NCBI RefSeq assembly: GCF_039541115.1
Contig: NZ_BAABFP010000002.1
Location: forward strand, 992,001-1,056,000
Length of the DNA stretch: 64,000 nt
Reading direction: 5' to 3'
Source: Angustibacter luteus
Lineage (GTDB): Bacteria; Actinomycetota; Actinomycetes; Actinomycetales; Angustibacteraceae
Shown in pieces: positions 1 to 7,822 of this stretch; position 1 is the stretch's first letter; each line of letters starts with the position of its first letter. Below the pieces are notes generated by a model that saw only the letters and a program-made list of their open reading frames with translations, was not told where the DNA came from and did no database searches. A program made the position numbers and the translations under genes.

Positions 1-53
1 ACAGGGCGATCTGCGTCATGCCCGACAGCAGACCACCCGGCACCGACAGTCGG

Positions 54-236
54 TCAGCGGTGCTGGCCCGGAGCGAGCCGCGCCAGCGCCTCGGCGGCGG
101 CCGCGTTGTGCCGGGCGATCGGCACGAGGACGCGCACGGCGTCCGAGGTCTGGCCGGTCTGGCGCACGGCCGCCGCGAAGGCGGTCGCGCCGATGAGGCC
201 GGCGGTGAGCTCTGTGACGTAGATGCTGAGGTCCAT
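54..236 (-). CDS. Small hypothetical protein (60 aa)
   Basis: A 60-residue frame starting at ATG 236 (MDLSIYVTEL...) and ending with a basic tail. The first 25 residues are hydrophobic and could be a single membrane-associated helix; the rest is alanine-rich and amphipathic. It is divergent from the sirohydrochlorin-chelatase-like gene, with 87 bp between the starts. The minus-strand frame after its stop (GTG at 43) runs off the left edge and might be a partner gene. I do not recognise the family. A much longer frame can be drawn upstream, but it lies antisense over the next gene and is not supported. Confidence 0.4.
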   Translation of the reverse strand: MDLSIYVTELTAGLIGATAFAAAVRQTGQTSDAVRVLVPIARHNAAAAEALARLAPGQHR

Positions 237-323
237 GGCAGTTCCGTATCGTCGGGGTTCGCTACCTGCTGGATCGGCCACCCGCGCAGCAGCCTTGAGG
301 ACTTCGCCCGTCACAATGGGCCC

Positions 324-1037
324 GTGAGCAACCCGGTGCTGGTCGCCTGCGCGCACGGCACGCGCGGCGCTGACGGCCGTCGCGCCGTCGGGACGCTCGT
401 CGCCGCGGTGCAGGCGGCACGGCCCGGGACGGTCGTGCGGGCCGCCTTCGTCGACGTCCAGGAGCCCACGGTCGCCCACGTCGTCCACGAGGTCACCGAC
501 GCGGGTTCGTCGGTCGTCGTCGTCCCGCTGCTGCTGTCCGCCGGCTACCACGTGGCGGTGGACATCGGGCGGGCCGTGCACGGCCGGGCGGCCACCGCGA
601 CGCCCGCGCTGGGCCCGGACGACCGGTTGACCGCACTGCTGCACGACCGGCTGCTCGCCGCGGGCACCGGGGACGAGGACGCCCTCGTGCTGGCCGCCGC
701 GGGGTCCAGCGACCCGGCAGCGGTGCGCGACGTCGAGCGGGTGGCCGCGGCGCTGGCCGCCCTGCACTCCGGTCCGGTCACGGTCGGGTACGCCGCCGCC
801 GCCAAGCCGTCGGTGACCGAGGCTGTCGAGACGGCCCGGCGCGAGCACCCCGGACGTCGGGTCGTCGTGGCCGCCTACCTGCTCGCCCCCGGCCACTTCC
901 ACCGCCGGCTCGGCGACGTCGGCGCGGACGTCCTCACCGCCGCGCTGCTGTCCGCCGCGGGCCCGCCGGACCCGCGGCTGGTCGAGATCGTCCTGGACCG
1001 CTATGACGCCGGCGTGCGCAGCCTGCTCAGAGACTGA
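324..1037 (+). CDS. Sirohydrochlorin chelatase / CbiX-like protein
   Basis: A 237-residue protein of the CbiX/SirB type, which inserts metal (Fe or Co) into sirohydrochlorin for siroheme or cobalamin synthesis. The N-terminal half has the family's ACAHGTRG motif with His11 and a later PLLLSAGYH (His76), both expected at the metal site. The second half repeats the fold (AAAGSSDP, then LLAPGHFH with His191) but has lost the HGT motif, as in long two-domain CbiX proteins. Start GTG 324 puts the first beta strand at the N-terminus; the frame continues upstream but that part looks like noncoding leader. It ends 11 bp inside convergent murB. No sulfite-reductase or cobalamin genes lie nearby, so the metal is undecided. 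Confidence 0.8.
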   Translation: MSNPVLVACAHGTRGADGRRAVGTLVAAVQAARPGTVVRAAFVDVQEPTVAHVVHEVTDAGSSVVVVPLLLSAGYHVAVDIGRAVHGRAATATPALGPDDRLTALLHDRLLAAGTGDEDALVLAAAGSSDPAAVRDVERVAAALAALHSGPVTVGYAAAAKPSVTEAVETARREHPGRRVVVAAYLLAPGHFHRRLGDVGADVLTAALLSAAGPPDPRLVEIVLDRYDAGVRSLLRD

Positions 1038-2076
1038 GCCCGACCAGCACCGGCTCGTTGACCAGCGTCACGGCAAACTCGTCCTGCACGCCGTCCCGCA
1101 CCACCCGGGCCAGCGCCACCAGCTCGGCCGCCGAGGCACCGCCACGGTTCGTCACCGCGAGCGTGTGCTTGGTCGAGAGCGCGACCCGTCCCGGCAACCC
1201 GAAGCCCTTGCCGAAGCCGGCCCGCTCGATCAGCCACGCGGCACTCGTCTTGGTGCCGGCGTCCTCCGGCCAGGCCGGCGGCTCGACGTCCGGCCCGAGG
1301 CGCTCGCGCACCCGCTCGCGCAGCCGCTCGAAGTCCGTCGCGGACAGGATCGGGTTGGTGAAGAACGACCCCGCGCTCCAGGTGTCGTGGTCCTCGGCGT
1401 CCAGCACCATGCCCCGGCGGCGGCGCTGCTCGAGCACGGCCTGCCGGGCGTCGGCGAGCGGGACCCGGCCACCCACCTCGACGCCGAGGCCCTGGGCCAG
1501 GTCGCGGTAGCCGATCGGTGCGGACAGGTCACCCAGCCGCAGCTGGAACAGCACGTCCAGCACCACGAAGCGGTCGGTGCCCTTGAACGCGCTGTGCCGG
1601 TAGGTGAACCGGCAGTCCGCGTTGGCCACGGTGACCACCTGCTGGCCGAACCGGTCCCACACCCGCACCTGGGCGATCGTCTGGGAGACCTCCTGGCCGT
1701 ACGCGCCGACGTTCTGCACCGGCGTGGCGCCGACCGAGCCGGGGATGCCGGACAGCGCCTCGATGCCCACCCAGCCCTCGTCGGCGGCGCGGGCCACCAG
1801 GTCGTCCCAGGGCTCCCCCGCGGCGACCCGCACGTTCACCCCGCCGCAGCCGTCGGCCGACTCCACCACGACCCCGGACGACGCGACCCGGACGACGGTG
1901 CCGGGCACCGGCTCGTCGCTGACCAGCAGGTTCGAGCCGCCGGCCAGCAGCAGCAGCGACTCGTCGGCGTCGTCGACCTCGCGGACGGCGTCCACCAGCT
2001 CGTCGGTCGTGGACGCCGTGACCAGCCGCTCCGGCTCCCCGCCCACCCGCAGCGTGGTGAGCTCGGCCAGCCTCAC
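1027..2076 (-). CDS. murB: UDP-N-acetylmuramate dehydrogenase MurB
   Basis: FAD enzyme that reduces enolpyruvyl-UDP-GlcNAc to UDP-MurNAc in cytoplasmic peptidoglycan precursor synthesis. At 349 residues it has normal length. The FAD-binding GGSNLLV lies at residues 46-52 and SGIPGSVGATPVQNVGAYGQE around 109-129. The YRHSAF segment carries Arg160, GSFFTNP carries the proton-donor Ser237, and NEPVLVG near the C-terminus carries Glu341, matching the known catalytic trio. The start overlaps the upstream MFS gene by 4 bp, so the two are translationally coupled. Position downstream of rpmG and the dehydratases matches the usual actinobacterial order. Confidence 0.95.
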   Translation of the reverse strand: MRLAELTTLRVGGEPERLVTASTTDELVDAVREVDDADESLLLLAGGSNLLVSDEPVPGTVVRVASSGVVVESADGCGGVNVRVAAGEPWDDLVARAADEGWVGIEALSGIPGSVGATPVQNVGAYGQEVSQTIAQVRVWDRFGQQVVTVANADCRFTYRHSAFKGTDRFVVLDVLFQLRLGDLSAPIGYRDLAQGLGVEVGGRVPLADARQAVLEQRRRRGMVLDAEDHDTWSAGSFFTNPILSATDFERLRERVRERLGPDVEPPAWPEDAGTKTSAAWLIERAGFGKGFGLPGRVALSTKHTLAVTNRGGASAAELVALARVVRDGVQDEFAVTLVNEPVLVGLSL

Positions 2077-3257
2077 GGCGTCCGCTCCTGGATCGGCTCA
2101 CGGGCCGCGGCGACCACCAGCAGGCCCAGCACCAGCGCACCGAGCACGACGTACAGCGCCCTCAGCACGCCGACGTGGTCGGCCAGGAAGCCGATCAGTG
2201 GTGGGCCGGCCAGGAACGCCGTGTACCCGATCGAGGCCACCACACTGACCCGGGCCGCGGCGTGCTCGGGGTCGTCCGCGGCGGCGCTCATGCCGACCGG
2301 GAAGCCCAGCGAGGCCCCCAGACCCCAGAGCACCGTCCCCACCACCGCCACCGGCACCGACCCGCCGATGATCACCATGAGCAGCCCGGCCGCCGCCAGT
2401 GCCGCGGTGACCCGCAGCACCGGCACCCGCCCGAAGCGGTCGAGCATCCGGGTGCCGAGCAGGCGCCCCACCGTCATGGAGCTGACGAAGACCGCGAAGC
2501 CGAGCACCGCGTGCGCGTTCGAGACGTCGTAGCCGTCCCGGAAGGCCAGCGCGAGCCAGTCGTTCGCCGAGCCCTCGGTGAACGCGAACGCCAGCACCAG
2601 CAGCCCGATCGCGAGCGTGCGCGGCTCGAGCCACGCCTGCATCGGGTGCCGGCGCTCCTTCGGCCGGTCGTGGGTGAGCGCCTCGACCACCTCGGCCTCG
2701 GGCAGGAACGACCCGCACGCCACCTGGGTCAGCACCGCGGCCACCACCGCGACGGCCGCGAGGTGCGCGGCGGTGGACAGGTCGATCGCGTTGGCCCAGG
2801 CGCCGAGCAGCGCTCCGACGACCGTGCCGATGCTGAACGCCGCGTGGAAGTGCGGCATGATCGCCCGGCCCAGCCGCCGCTCGACCTCGGCGCCCTCGAC
2901 GTTCATCGCGACGTCCCAGGAGCCGGACCCGAAGCCCACCAGGAACAGTCCGGGCGCCAGGACGGCCACCGAGTCGGCCAGGCCGACGAGGAGTAGCCCG
3001 GTCGCGCAGACGACGGAGGCGACCCGCACCGTCCCGGCCGCGCCGATCCGGACGACGACCGCGCCGGTCAGCGGCAGGGCCAGCACGGCCCCGCCGGACA
3101 TCGCGAGCAGGATCAGGCCCAGGCTCGAGGAGGACAGGCCGAGGCTGTCGCGGATCGCCGGGATGCGCGAGATCCAGGTGGCCATGATCAGGCCGTTGAG
3201 CAGGAAGACGCTCGTGACGGCGACCCGGGCGCGGGCCGCCCCGGGCGCCGGGGTCAT
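2073..3257 (-). CDS. MFS transporter (YbjJ-like)
   Basis: A 394-residue inner-membrane protein with about 12 hydrophobic segments and the MFS layout of two six-helix halves separated by a charged loop (EALTHDRPKERRHP) near residue 200. The first helix segment FLLNGLIMATWISRIPAIRDSLGLS and the SWDVAMNVEG motif around residue 137 are typical of the YbjJ-type MFS family, whose substrates are mostly unknown. It overlaps murB downstream and the MaoC dehydratase upstream by 4 bp each, so it is a late gene of the dehydratase-murB operon. The insertion of a transporter between these genes is not part of the conserved core order. Confidence 0.85.
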   Translation of the reverse strand: MTPAPGAARARVAVTSVFLLNGLIMATWISRIPAIRDSLGLSSSSLGLILLAMSGGAVLALPLTGAVVVRIGAAGTVRVASVVCATGLLLVGLADSVAVLAPGLFLVGFGSGSWDVAMNVEGAEVERRLGRAIMPHFHAAFSIGTVVGALLGAWANAIDLSTAAHLAAVAVVAAVLTQVACGSFLPEAEVVEALTHDRPKERRHPMQAWLEPRTLAIGLLVLAFAFTEGSANDWLALAFRDGYDVSNAHAVLGFAVFVSSMTVGRLLGTRMLDRFGRVPVLRVTAALAAAGLLMVIIGGSVPVAVVGTVLWGLGASLGFPVGMSAAADDPEHAAARVSVVASIGYTAFLAGPPLIGFLADHVGVLRALYVVLGALVLGLLVVAAAREPIQERTP

Positions 3258-3706
3258 GCGAGTCGGACGACGGCTCGCGCGCGCCCCAGGACGGTGAGCG
3301 CCGCGCCGTCCGGTCCGGGCGTGGTGGCGGTCAGGTCGATCCGGGCGGTCCGCGCCTCGTCGTCCAGGACCGCCACCTTCCCGGCGACCGTGACCTGCGC
3401 GCCCTCGACGTCGTCCACCGGGACGGGCTTGGTGAACCGCACGCCGTACTGGACGACGGCACCGGGGTCGCCGACCCAGTCCACGACCAGGCGCACGGCC
3501 GTGGCCATGGTGAGCATGCCGTGCGCGATGACGCCGGGCAGGCCGACCTCGCGGGCGAACCGCTCGTTCCAGTGGATCGGGTTGAAGTCGCCGCTGGCGC
3601 CGGCGTACCGGACCAGGTCGGCGCGGGTCAGCGTGAACGTGTGCTCGGGCAGCTCGTCGCCGACCGCGAGGCCGTCGAACGTGGGCGCGGTGGTCTGGGT
3701 CATCAC
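3254..3706 (-). CDS. MaoC-like (R)-hydroxyacyl dehydratase (HadB-type)
   Basis: A 150-residue single hot-dog protein. The MaoC signature GDFNPIHWN (residues 39-47) gives the catalytic pair Asp40/His45 that dehydrates (3R)-hydroxyacyl thioesters. It overlaps the preceding FAS1-like gene by 4 bp. In actinobacteria such pairs form a heterodimer in which this subunit carries the catalytic residues and the partner binds the acyl chain. In mycobacteria HadAB serves mycolic-acid elongation; nothing in this window indicates mycolates, so a general fatty-acid or polyketide role is as likely. Confidence 0.85.
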   Translation of the reverse strand: MMTQTTAPTFDGLAVGDELPEHTFTLTRADLVRYAGASGDFNPIHWNERFAREVGLPGVIAHGMLTMATAVRLVVDWVGDPGAVVQYGVRFTKPVPVDDVEGAQVTVAGKVAVLDDEARTARIDLTATTPGPDGAALTVLGRARAVVRLA

Positions 3707-4143
3707 TCGCCTCCGCGGACGACGATCGTGGAGACGGCCGTGCAGACCGCCTCGCCGGACTCGGTGGAGATCTCGCTGCGGGTGGTCACCATGGAGTGGC
3801 CGCCGGCCGAGCGCACGCTGTCGACGTGCAGCACGGCCACCAGCCGGTCACCGGCCACGATGGGCCGGTGGTGGGTGAAGGTCTGCTCGCCGTGCACGAC
3901 GCGGCTGAAGTCGATGCCGGCCTCGGGGTCGCGGACCAGCTGGGCGTCGCAGCGCTGGGCGACGATCACGGCGAACGTGGTCGGGGCGATGACGTCGGGG
4001 TAGCCGAGCGCGCGGGCGGCGTCGGCGTCCGTGCTCGCCGGGTGCGCGCCGGTCGCCTCGGCGAACTCGCGGATCTTCTCGCGGCCGACCTCGTAGGGGG
4101 GCGTGGGCGGGTACTGCCGCCCCGCGACGGCTGGGTTCACCAT
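3703..4143 (-). CDS. FAS1-like hot-dog dehydratase subunit (HadA-type)
   Basis: About 146 residues with the N-terminal MaoC-dehydratase fold: YPPTPPYEVGREKIREFAEATG, then a P-T-F-A stretch (IAPTTFAVIVAQ) and VVHGEQTFTHHRPIVAGD, all typical of HadA/HadC-like proteins. The MaoC catalytic Asp-His motif is absent, so it should be the substrate-binding partner of the downstream subunit. I chose ATG 4143; a GTG at 4173 would add ten residues but sits closer to the rpmG terminator. It is the first gene of the dehydratase-MFS-murB operon. Confidence 0.82.
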   Translation of the reverse strand: MVNPAVAGRQYPPTPPYEVGREKIREFAEATGAHPASTDADAARALGYPDVIAPTTFAVIVAQRCDAQLVRDPEAGIDFSRVVHGEQTFTHHRPIVAGDRLVAVLHVDSVRSAGGHSMVTTRSEISTESGEAVCTAVSTIVVRGGE

Positions 4144-4179
4144 GGCGCTCACGCTACCGGCAGGCCCGGACACGACGAA

Positions 4180-4207
4180 GCGGCCGCCCCCTGGTGGGGA
4201 CGGCCGC
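4180..4207 (-). terminator. Hairpin after rpmG
   Basis: On the minus strand the RNA folds as a 12-bp GC stem (gcggccgucccc / ggggcggccgc, one G-U) with a short loop, 28 nt after the rpmG stop. The U tract is weak (uucgucgugu). It would separate rpmG from the dehydratase operon. Confidence 0.5.
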
Positions 4208-4234
4208 CATCGACGTCGTGTGCGTGGACCGTGG

Positions 4235-4405
4235 TCAGCGGGTCTCGCGGTGCACCGTGTGGCGCTTCTCGCGGCGGCAGTACTTCTTGAGCTCGAGCCG
4301 GTCGGGGTCGTTGCGCCGGTTCTTCTTGGTGATGTAGTTGCGCTCCTTGCACTCCGTGCACGCCAGAGTGATCTTGGGGCGGACGTCGGTGGACTTGCTG
4401 GCCAC
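4235..4405 (-). CDS. rpmG: 50S ribosomal protein L33
   Basis: A 56-residue basic ribosomal protein starting at GTG 4405 ([19 protein letters not shown]). It matches the L33 family over its whole length: [20 protein letters not shown] then [20 protein letters not shown]. Cys16 and Cys19 (CTEC) are present while the second CxxC pair is reduced to one Cys (KKYCRRE), so it is a mixed, probably zinc-free or weakly zinc-binding type. It sits 3' of tRNA-Met, as in many actinobacteria where tRNA genes and rpmG precede the hadAB-like genes. Confidence 0.95.
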   Translation of the reverse strand: MASKSTDVRPKITLACTECKERNYITKKNRRNDPDRLELKKYCRREKRHTVHRETR

Positions 4406-4486
4406 GGGACTACTCACTTTCGAAGGTCTTCGGACTAAGACAACTGCACAAGGGTACGTGAGGAGTGGTCTGCTCTCCAAACGGCC

Positions 4487-4563
4487 TGGTAGCGAGGGCG
4501 GGACTCGAACCCGCGACACCACGATTATGAGTCGTGTGCTCTAACCACCTGAGCTACCCCGCC
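4487..4563 (-). tRNA. tRNA-Met (anticodon CAT)
   Basis: A full cloverleaf on the minus strand. The acceptor stem is ggcgggg/cctcgct with two G-U pairs, the D arm gctcaggtggttagagc, the anticodon stem cacga/tcgtg around loop CTCATAA (anticodon CAT) and the T arm gcgggttcgagtcccgc. Discriminator A and the CCA tail are encoded. The weak first acceptor pair is G-U rather than the C-A mismatch of initiators, so this is the elongator type. Confidence 0.93.
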
Positions 4564-4571
4564 AATGCGGG

Positions 4572-4598
4572 CCCCGCCGCCCGGATCGGGCGGCGGGG
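4572..4598. other. Perfect 12-bp hairpin between two tRNAs
   Basis: ccccgccgcccg and cgggcggcgggg form a perfect inverted repeat with a 3-nt loop, lying between the 3' end of tRNA-Thr and the 5' end of tRNA-Met. No T tract follows on either strand. It could be a processing or transcription-pausing element within the tRNA transcript. Confidence 0.55.
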
Positions 4599-4607
4599 AC
4601 CCACCAG

Positions 4608-4680
4608 AGCCCCAATACGGAATCGAACCGTAGACCTTCTCCTTACCATGGAGACGCTCTACCGACTGAGCTATTGGGGC
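4608..4680 (-). tRNA. tRNA-Thr (anticodon GGT)
   Basis: A cloverleaf with acceptor gccccaa/ttggggc, D arm gctcagtcggtagagc, anticodon stem tctcc/ggaga around loop ATGGTAA (anticodon GGT) and T arm tacggttcgattccgta. The CCA tail is not encoded. It is upstream of tRNA-Met and rpmG on the same strand. Confidence 0.93.
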
Positions 4681-4769
4681 AGCGCGACGAGCGTACACGG
4701 TGCTGAGCCGGGGGGAGAAATCGGCTCCGCCACCCAGCCCGCTTTCCGCCTCTGAGGCCGGAATCACGC

Positions 4770-4815
4770 GCGGAAAACCGGCCTGAGTGGCGGAAACCGG
4801 CGTGAGTGGCGGAAG
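4770..4815. repeat. Short tandem repeat (about 19-20 bp unit)
   Basis: Two full copies (gcggaaaaccggcctgagtg, then gcggaaaccggcgtgagtg) followed by a partial one starting gcggaag. The array ends just beyond the 3' end of the FMN reductase gene. Some of the same words occur inverted a little to the left (gctttccgcc). Nothing else is seen between 4681 and 4819. Confidence 0.6.
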
Positions 4816-4819
4816 TGGG

Positions 4820-5434
4820 TCAGTGGCCGGCCAGGAGCTGCTCGAACGGGGTCGGGTCGTCGAAAGGGTCGACCCGCTCGACCCGCGGGCGGCCCGTGAC
4901 GGCGGCCGCCAGCTCACCGCCGGCCCGCTCGACCCGGGCGGACAGGCTGGACGGCAGGCTCCCCCCGCCCCAGTCCTCCGTGGCCGCGAACACCGCGGTC
5001 GGCACGACGTCCGCGCGCAGGTAGGCGAACAGCGGCCGCAGGGCGAAGTCCAGTGCCAGCGAGTGCCGCGCGGTGCCGCCGGTGGCGGCCAGCAGGACCG
5101 GCGTGCCACCCAGCGAGCCCTCGTCCAGCACGTCGAAGAACGTCTTGAACAGCCCGCTGTAGGAGGCGTTGAAGATCGGGGTCACGGCGACGACCGCGTC
5201 CGCGGCGGCGACGGCGTCCACCGCCTCGCGCAGCGCGGGCGGCGGGAAGCCGGTCAGCAGGTGGTTGGCCAGGTCGTGCGCGAGCTCACGCAGCTCGACG
5301 ACCCGGACGTCGACGTCCTGGCCGTGCGCCGCGAGCGCCGTGACGGTCGCCTGGGAGAGCCGGTCGGCCAGCAGTCGGGTGGACGACGGCTGGCTGAGTC
5401 CGGCGCTCACGACGACCAGGGAGCGGCGGCTCAT
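4820..5434 (-). CDS. NAD(P)H-dependent FMN reductase (CE1759 family)
   Basis: A 204-residue flavodoxin-fold reductase that should supply reduced FMN. It starts SLVVVSAGLSQPSSTRLLAD (phosphate-binding loop after the first strand), and has VTPIFNASYSGLFKTFFD around residues 96-113 and AATGGTARHSLALDFALRPLF, all hallmarks of the two-component CE1759 reductase family. It overlaps the upstream luciferase-like monooxygenase by 4 bp. The families CE1758 and CE1759 are known to occur as a pair, and this pair supports both calls. The oxygenase substrate is unknown. Confidence 0.87.
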   Translation of the reverse strand: MSRRSLVVVSAGLSQPSSTRLLADRLSQATVTALAAHGQDVDVRVVELRELAHDLANHLLTGFPPPALREAVDAVAAADAVVAVTPIFNASYSGLFKTFFDVLDEGSLGGTPVLLAATGGTARHSLALDFALRPLFAYLRADVVPTAVFAATEDWGGGSLPSSLSARVERAGGELAAAVTGRPRVERVDPFDDPTPFEQLLAGH

Positions 5435-6540
5435 ACGGCCACCGCCTCGGCCTGCTCAGCGGACTCGGTCTGCGCAGCGGCGAGCAGCGAGGCGTGGGTC
5501 GGCGCGTCCGGCACGTGCGACGGGCGGCCGATCGCGAGCTCCCGGCGCAGCACGGGCACGACCTCCTCGCCGAGGATGTCCAGCTGCTCGAGGACGGTCT
5601 TGAGCGGCAGGCCCGCGTGGTCCATGAGGAAGAGCTGGCGCTGGTAGTCGCCGACCACGTCGCGCATGCCGGCGTAGCGGTCGATGACCTCCTGCGGGCT
5701 GCCGACGGTCAGCGGCGTCTGCGCGGTGAAGTCCTCCATCGACGGGCCGTGGCCGTAGACCGGGGCGTTGTCGAAGTAGGGCCGGAACTCGCGCTTGGCG
5801 TCCTGGCTGTTGGCGCGCATGAAGACCTGGCCGCCGAGGCCGACGATGGCCTGGTCCGCCTGGCCGTGGCCGTAGTGCTCGAAGCGGCGGCGGTAGAGCG
5901 CGACCATCTGCTGGGTGTGCTCCAGCGGCCAGAAGATGTTGTTGTGGAAGAAGCCGTCGCCGTAGTAGGCGGCCTGCTCGGCGATCTCGGGGCTCCGGAT
6001 GGAGCCGTGCCAGACGAACGGCGGCACGCCGTCCAGCGGCCGGGGTGTCGAGGTGAAGCCCTGCAGCGGCGTCCGGTACGAGCCCTGCCAGTCGACGACG
6101 TCCTCGCGCCACAGCCGGCGCAGCAGGGCGTAGTTCTCGACGGCCAGGTTCAGGCCGTCCCGGATGTCCTTGCCGAACCACGGGTAGACGGGGCCGGTGT
6201 TGCCGCGGCCCATCATCAGGTCGACCCGGCCGCCGGCCAGGTGCTGCAGCATCGCGTAGTCCTCGGCGATCTTCACCGGGTCGTTGGTGGTGATCAGCGT
6301 CGTGGACGTCGACAGGACGATCCGCTCGGTCTGCGCGGCCAGGAAGCCGAGCATCGTCGTCGGGGACGACGGCACGAACGGCGGGTTGTGGTGCTCACCG
6401 GTGGCGAAGACGTCGAGCCCGACCTCCTCGGCCTTCCTCGCGATGGTCACCATCGCCTGGATCCGCTCCGCCTCCGTGGGCGTGCGACCCGTCGTGGGGT
6501 CCGGCGTGACGTCGCCGACGGTGAAGATCCCGAACTGCAT
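5431..6540 (-). CDS. LLM-class flavin-dependent oxidoreductase (CE1758 family)
   Basis: A 369-residue luciferase-like TIM-barrel monooxygenase that would use FMNH2 from the coupled reductase to oxygenate an unknown small molecule. It starts MQFGIFTVGDVTPDPTTGR and has the ATGEHHNPPF segment (residues about 46-55), STSTTLITTNDPVKIAEDYAMLQHLAGGRVDLMMGRG and PPFVWHGSIRSPE. The last ~45 residues are an alanine-rich extension. A good ribosome-binding site (aaggag) lies 7 nt before the ATG, and an inverted repeat at 6552-6572 sits at the likely promoter. Confidence 0.9.
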   Translation of the reverse strand: MQFGIFTVGDVTPDPTTGRTPTEAERIQAMVTIARKAEEVGLDVFATGEHHNPPFVPSSPTTMLGFLAAQTERIVLSTSTTLITTNDPVKIAEDYAMLQHLAGGRVDLMMGRGNTGPVYPWFGKDIRDGLNLAVENYALLRRLWREDVVDWQGSYRTPLQGFTSTPRPLDGVPPFVWHGSIRSPEIAEQAAYYGDGFFHNNIFWPLEHTQQMVALYRRRFEHYGHGQADQAIVGLGGQVFMRANSQDAKREFRPYFDNAPVYGHGPSMEDFTAQTPLTVGSPQEVIDRYAGMRDVVGDYQRQLFLMDHAGLPLKTVLEQLDILGEEVVPVLRRELAIGRPSHVPDAPTHASLLAAAQTESAEQAEAVAV

Positions 6541-6551
6541 GTGGCGCTCCT

Positions 6552-6572
6552 TAGTTGTTGCTCACTCAACTA
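6552..6572 (-). promoter_or_regulatory. Inverted repeat / probable operator before the LLM gene
   Basis: tagttg and caacta are perfect inverted arms 9 bp apart; within the loop the word ttgctcactcaa resembles MarR-family operators. A TATAGT -10-like hexamer (minus strand, 6569-6574) overlaps the right arm. A repressor bound here would block the monooxygenase-reductase operon. No regulator gene is adjacent. Confidence 0.5.
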
Positions 6573-6604
6573 TATGGAGCGGGCCACCATTCCCGGGACG
6601 GCCT

Positions 6605-7822
6605 TCAGCCGCGCTGCCAGCGCGACACGTGGGCCGGGGTGAGCTCCTCGACCGACTGCACGCCGAGCAGCCCCATGGTGCGCACGATCTCGCTGCTCAG
6701 GATCGTGATGGCCCGGTCGACGCCGGCGCGCCCGCCGGCCATCAGCCCGTACAGGTAGGCCCGCCCGATCAGCGTGAAGGTCGCCCCGCAGGCCAGCGCG
6801 GCGACGATGTCCTGGCCGCTGGTGATCCCGGTGTCCAGGTGCACCTCGACGTCCTTGCCGACCTCGCGGACGACGTCCGGCAGCAGGTGGAAGGGGACCG
6901 GCGCGCGGTCGAGCTGACGGCCACCGTGGTTGGACAGCAGCACCGCGTCGACGCCGACGTCCGCGCAGCGCCGGGCGTCGTCCACGGTCTGCACGCCCTT
7001 GACCACGACCTTGCCGGGCCACTGGGACTTGATCCACGCCAGGTCCTGGTAGGTGACCGTCGGGTCGAACATCGTGGTGAGCAGCTCGGCGACGGTGCCC
7101 GACCAGCGGTCCAGCGAGGCGAACGAGAGCGGTTCGGTGGTCAGGAAGTTGACCCACCAGGCGGGGCGCGGGATCGCGTTGACGACCGTGCGCGGGGTCA
7201 GGGTGGGCGGGATGGTCATCCCGTTGCGGACGTCGCGCAGGCGGTTCCCGGCCACCGGGACGTCGACGGTGACCAGCAGCGTGTCGAAGCCCGCCGCGGC
7301 AGCCCGCTCGACCAGCGCCATGGAGCGGTCCCGGTCCTTCCACATGTACAGCTGGAACCAGTTGCGGCCGTGCGGGGCGGCGACGGCGACGTCCTCGATC
7401 GACGTGGTTCCCATGGTGGACAACGCGTACGGGATCCCGGCCGCCTCCGCCGCGGTCGCGCCGGCGATCTCGCCCTCGGTCTGCATCATCCGGGTGAAAC
7501 CGGTGGGCGCGATGCCGAACGGCAGCGCCGACGTGCGGCCCAGTACCTGCACCGACGGATCCACCTTCGAGACGTCGCGCAGGATCGCGGGGTGGAACGT
7601 GATGTCCGCGAAGGCCTGCCGGGCCCGGGCCAGCGTCACCTCGCCGTCCGCCGAGCCGTCCGTGTAGTCGAACGCCGCCCGCGGGGTGCGGCGCTTGGCA
7701 ACCGCCCGCAGGTCGGCGATCGTGTGGCAGCGCTCCAGCCGGCGCGTGGTCGCGTCCAGCGTGGGCGGCTTGAACCGCATCAGCGGAGCGAGGTCGTGCG
7801 GCTTCGGTACGCGACGCTTCAC
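6605..7822 (-). CDS. lldD: FMN-dependent L-lactate dehydrogenase / alpha-hydroxy-acid oxidase
   Basis: A 405-residue TIM-barrel flavoenzyme of the glycolate oxidase/lactate dehydrogenase family. FMN- and substrate-binding motifs are in order: [53 protein letters not shown] and [11 protein letters not shown] with the catalytic His299. It overlaps rhamnulokinase by 4 bp and is the last gene of the rhamnose operon. Rhamnose breakdown yields L-lactaldehyde, which the SDR half of the RhaD fusion is expected to oxidise to L-lactate, so this enzyme plausibly finishes the route to pyruvate. The electron acceptor (quinone or oxygen) cannot be told from sequence. Confidence 0.87.
   Translation of the reverse strand: MKRRVPKPHDLAPLMRFKPPTLDATTRRLERCHTIADLRAVAKRRTPRAAFDYTDGSADGEVTLARARQAFADITFHPAILRDVSKVDPSVQVLGRTSALPFGIAPTGFTRMMQTEGEIAGATAAEAAGIPYALSTMGTTSIEDVAVAAPHGRNWFQLYMWKDRDRSMALVERAAAAGFDTLLVTVDVPVAGNRLRDVRNGMTIPPTLTPRTVVNAIPRPAWWVNFLTTEPLSFASLDRWSGTVAELLTTMFDPTVTYQDLAWIKSQWPGKVVVKGVQTVDDARRCADVGVDAVLLSNHGGRQLDRAPVPFHLLPDVVREVGKDVEVHLDTGITSGQDIVAALACGATFTLIGRAYLYGLMAGGRAGVDRAITILSSEIVRTMGLLGVQSVEELTPAHVSRWQRG

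Noticed and set aside
1-43. Possible start of a minus-strand gene running off the left edge (GTG at 43 or ATG at 18)
   Set aside because: Only about 14 codons are visible (VPGGLLSGMTQIAL); too little to call a gene.
54-902. A 282-codon minus-strand frame covering the sirohydrochlorin-chelatase-like gene
   Set aside because: Only its last 60 codons lie outside the plus-strand gene and look like a protein; the rest is antisense to a well-supported gene.
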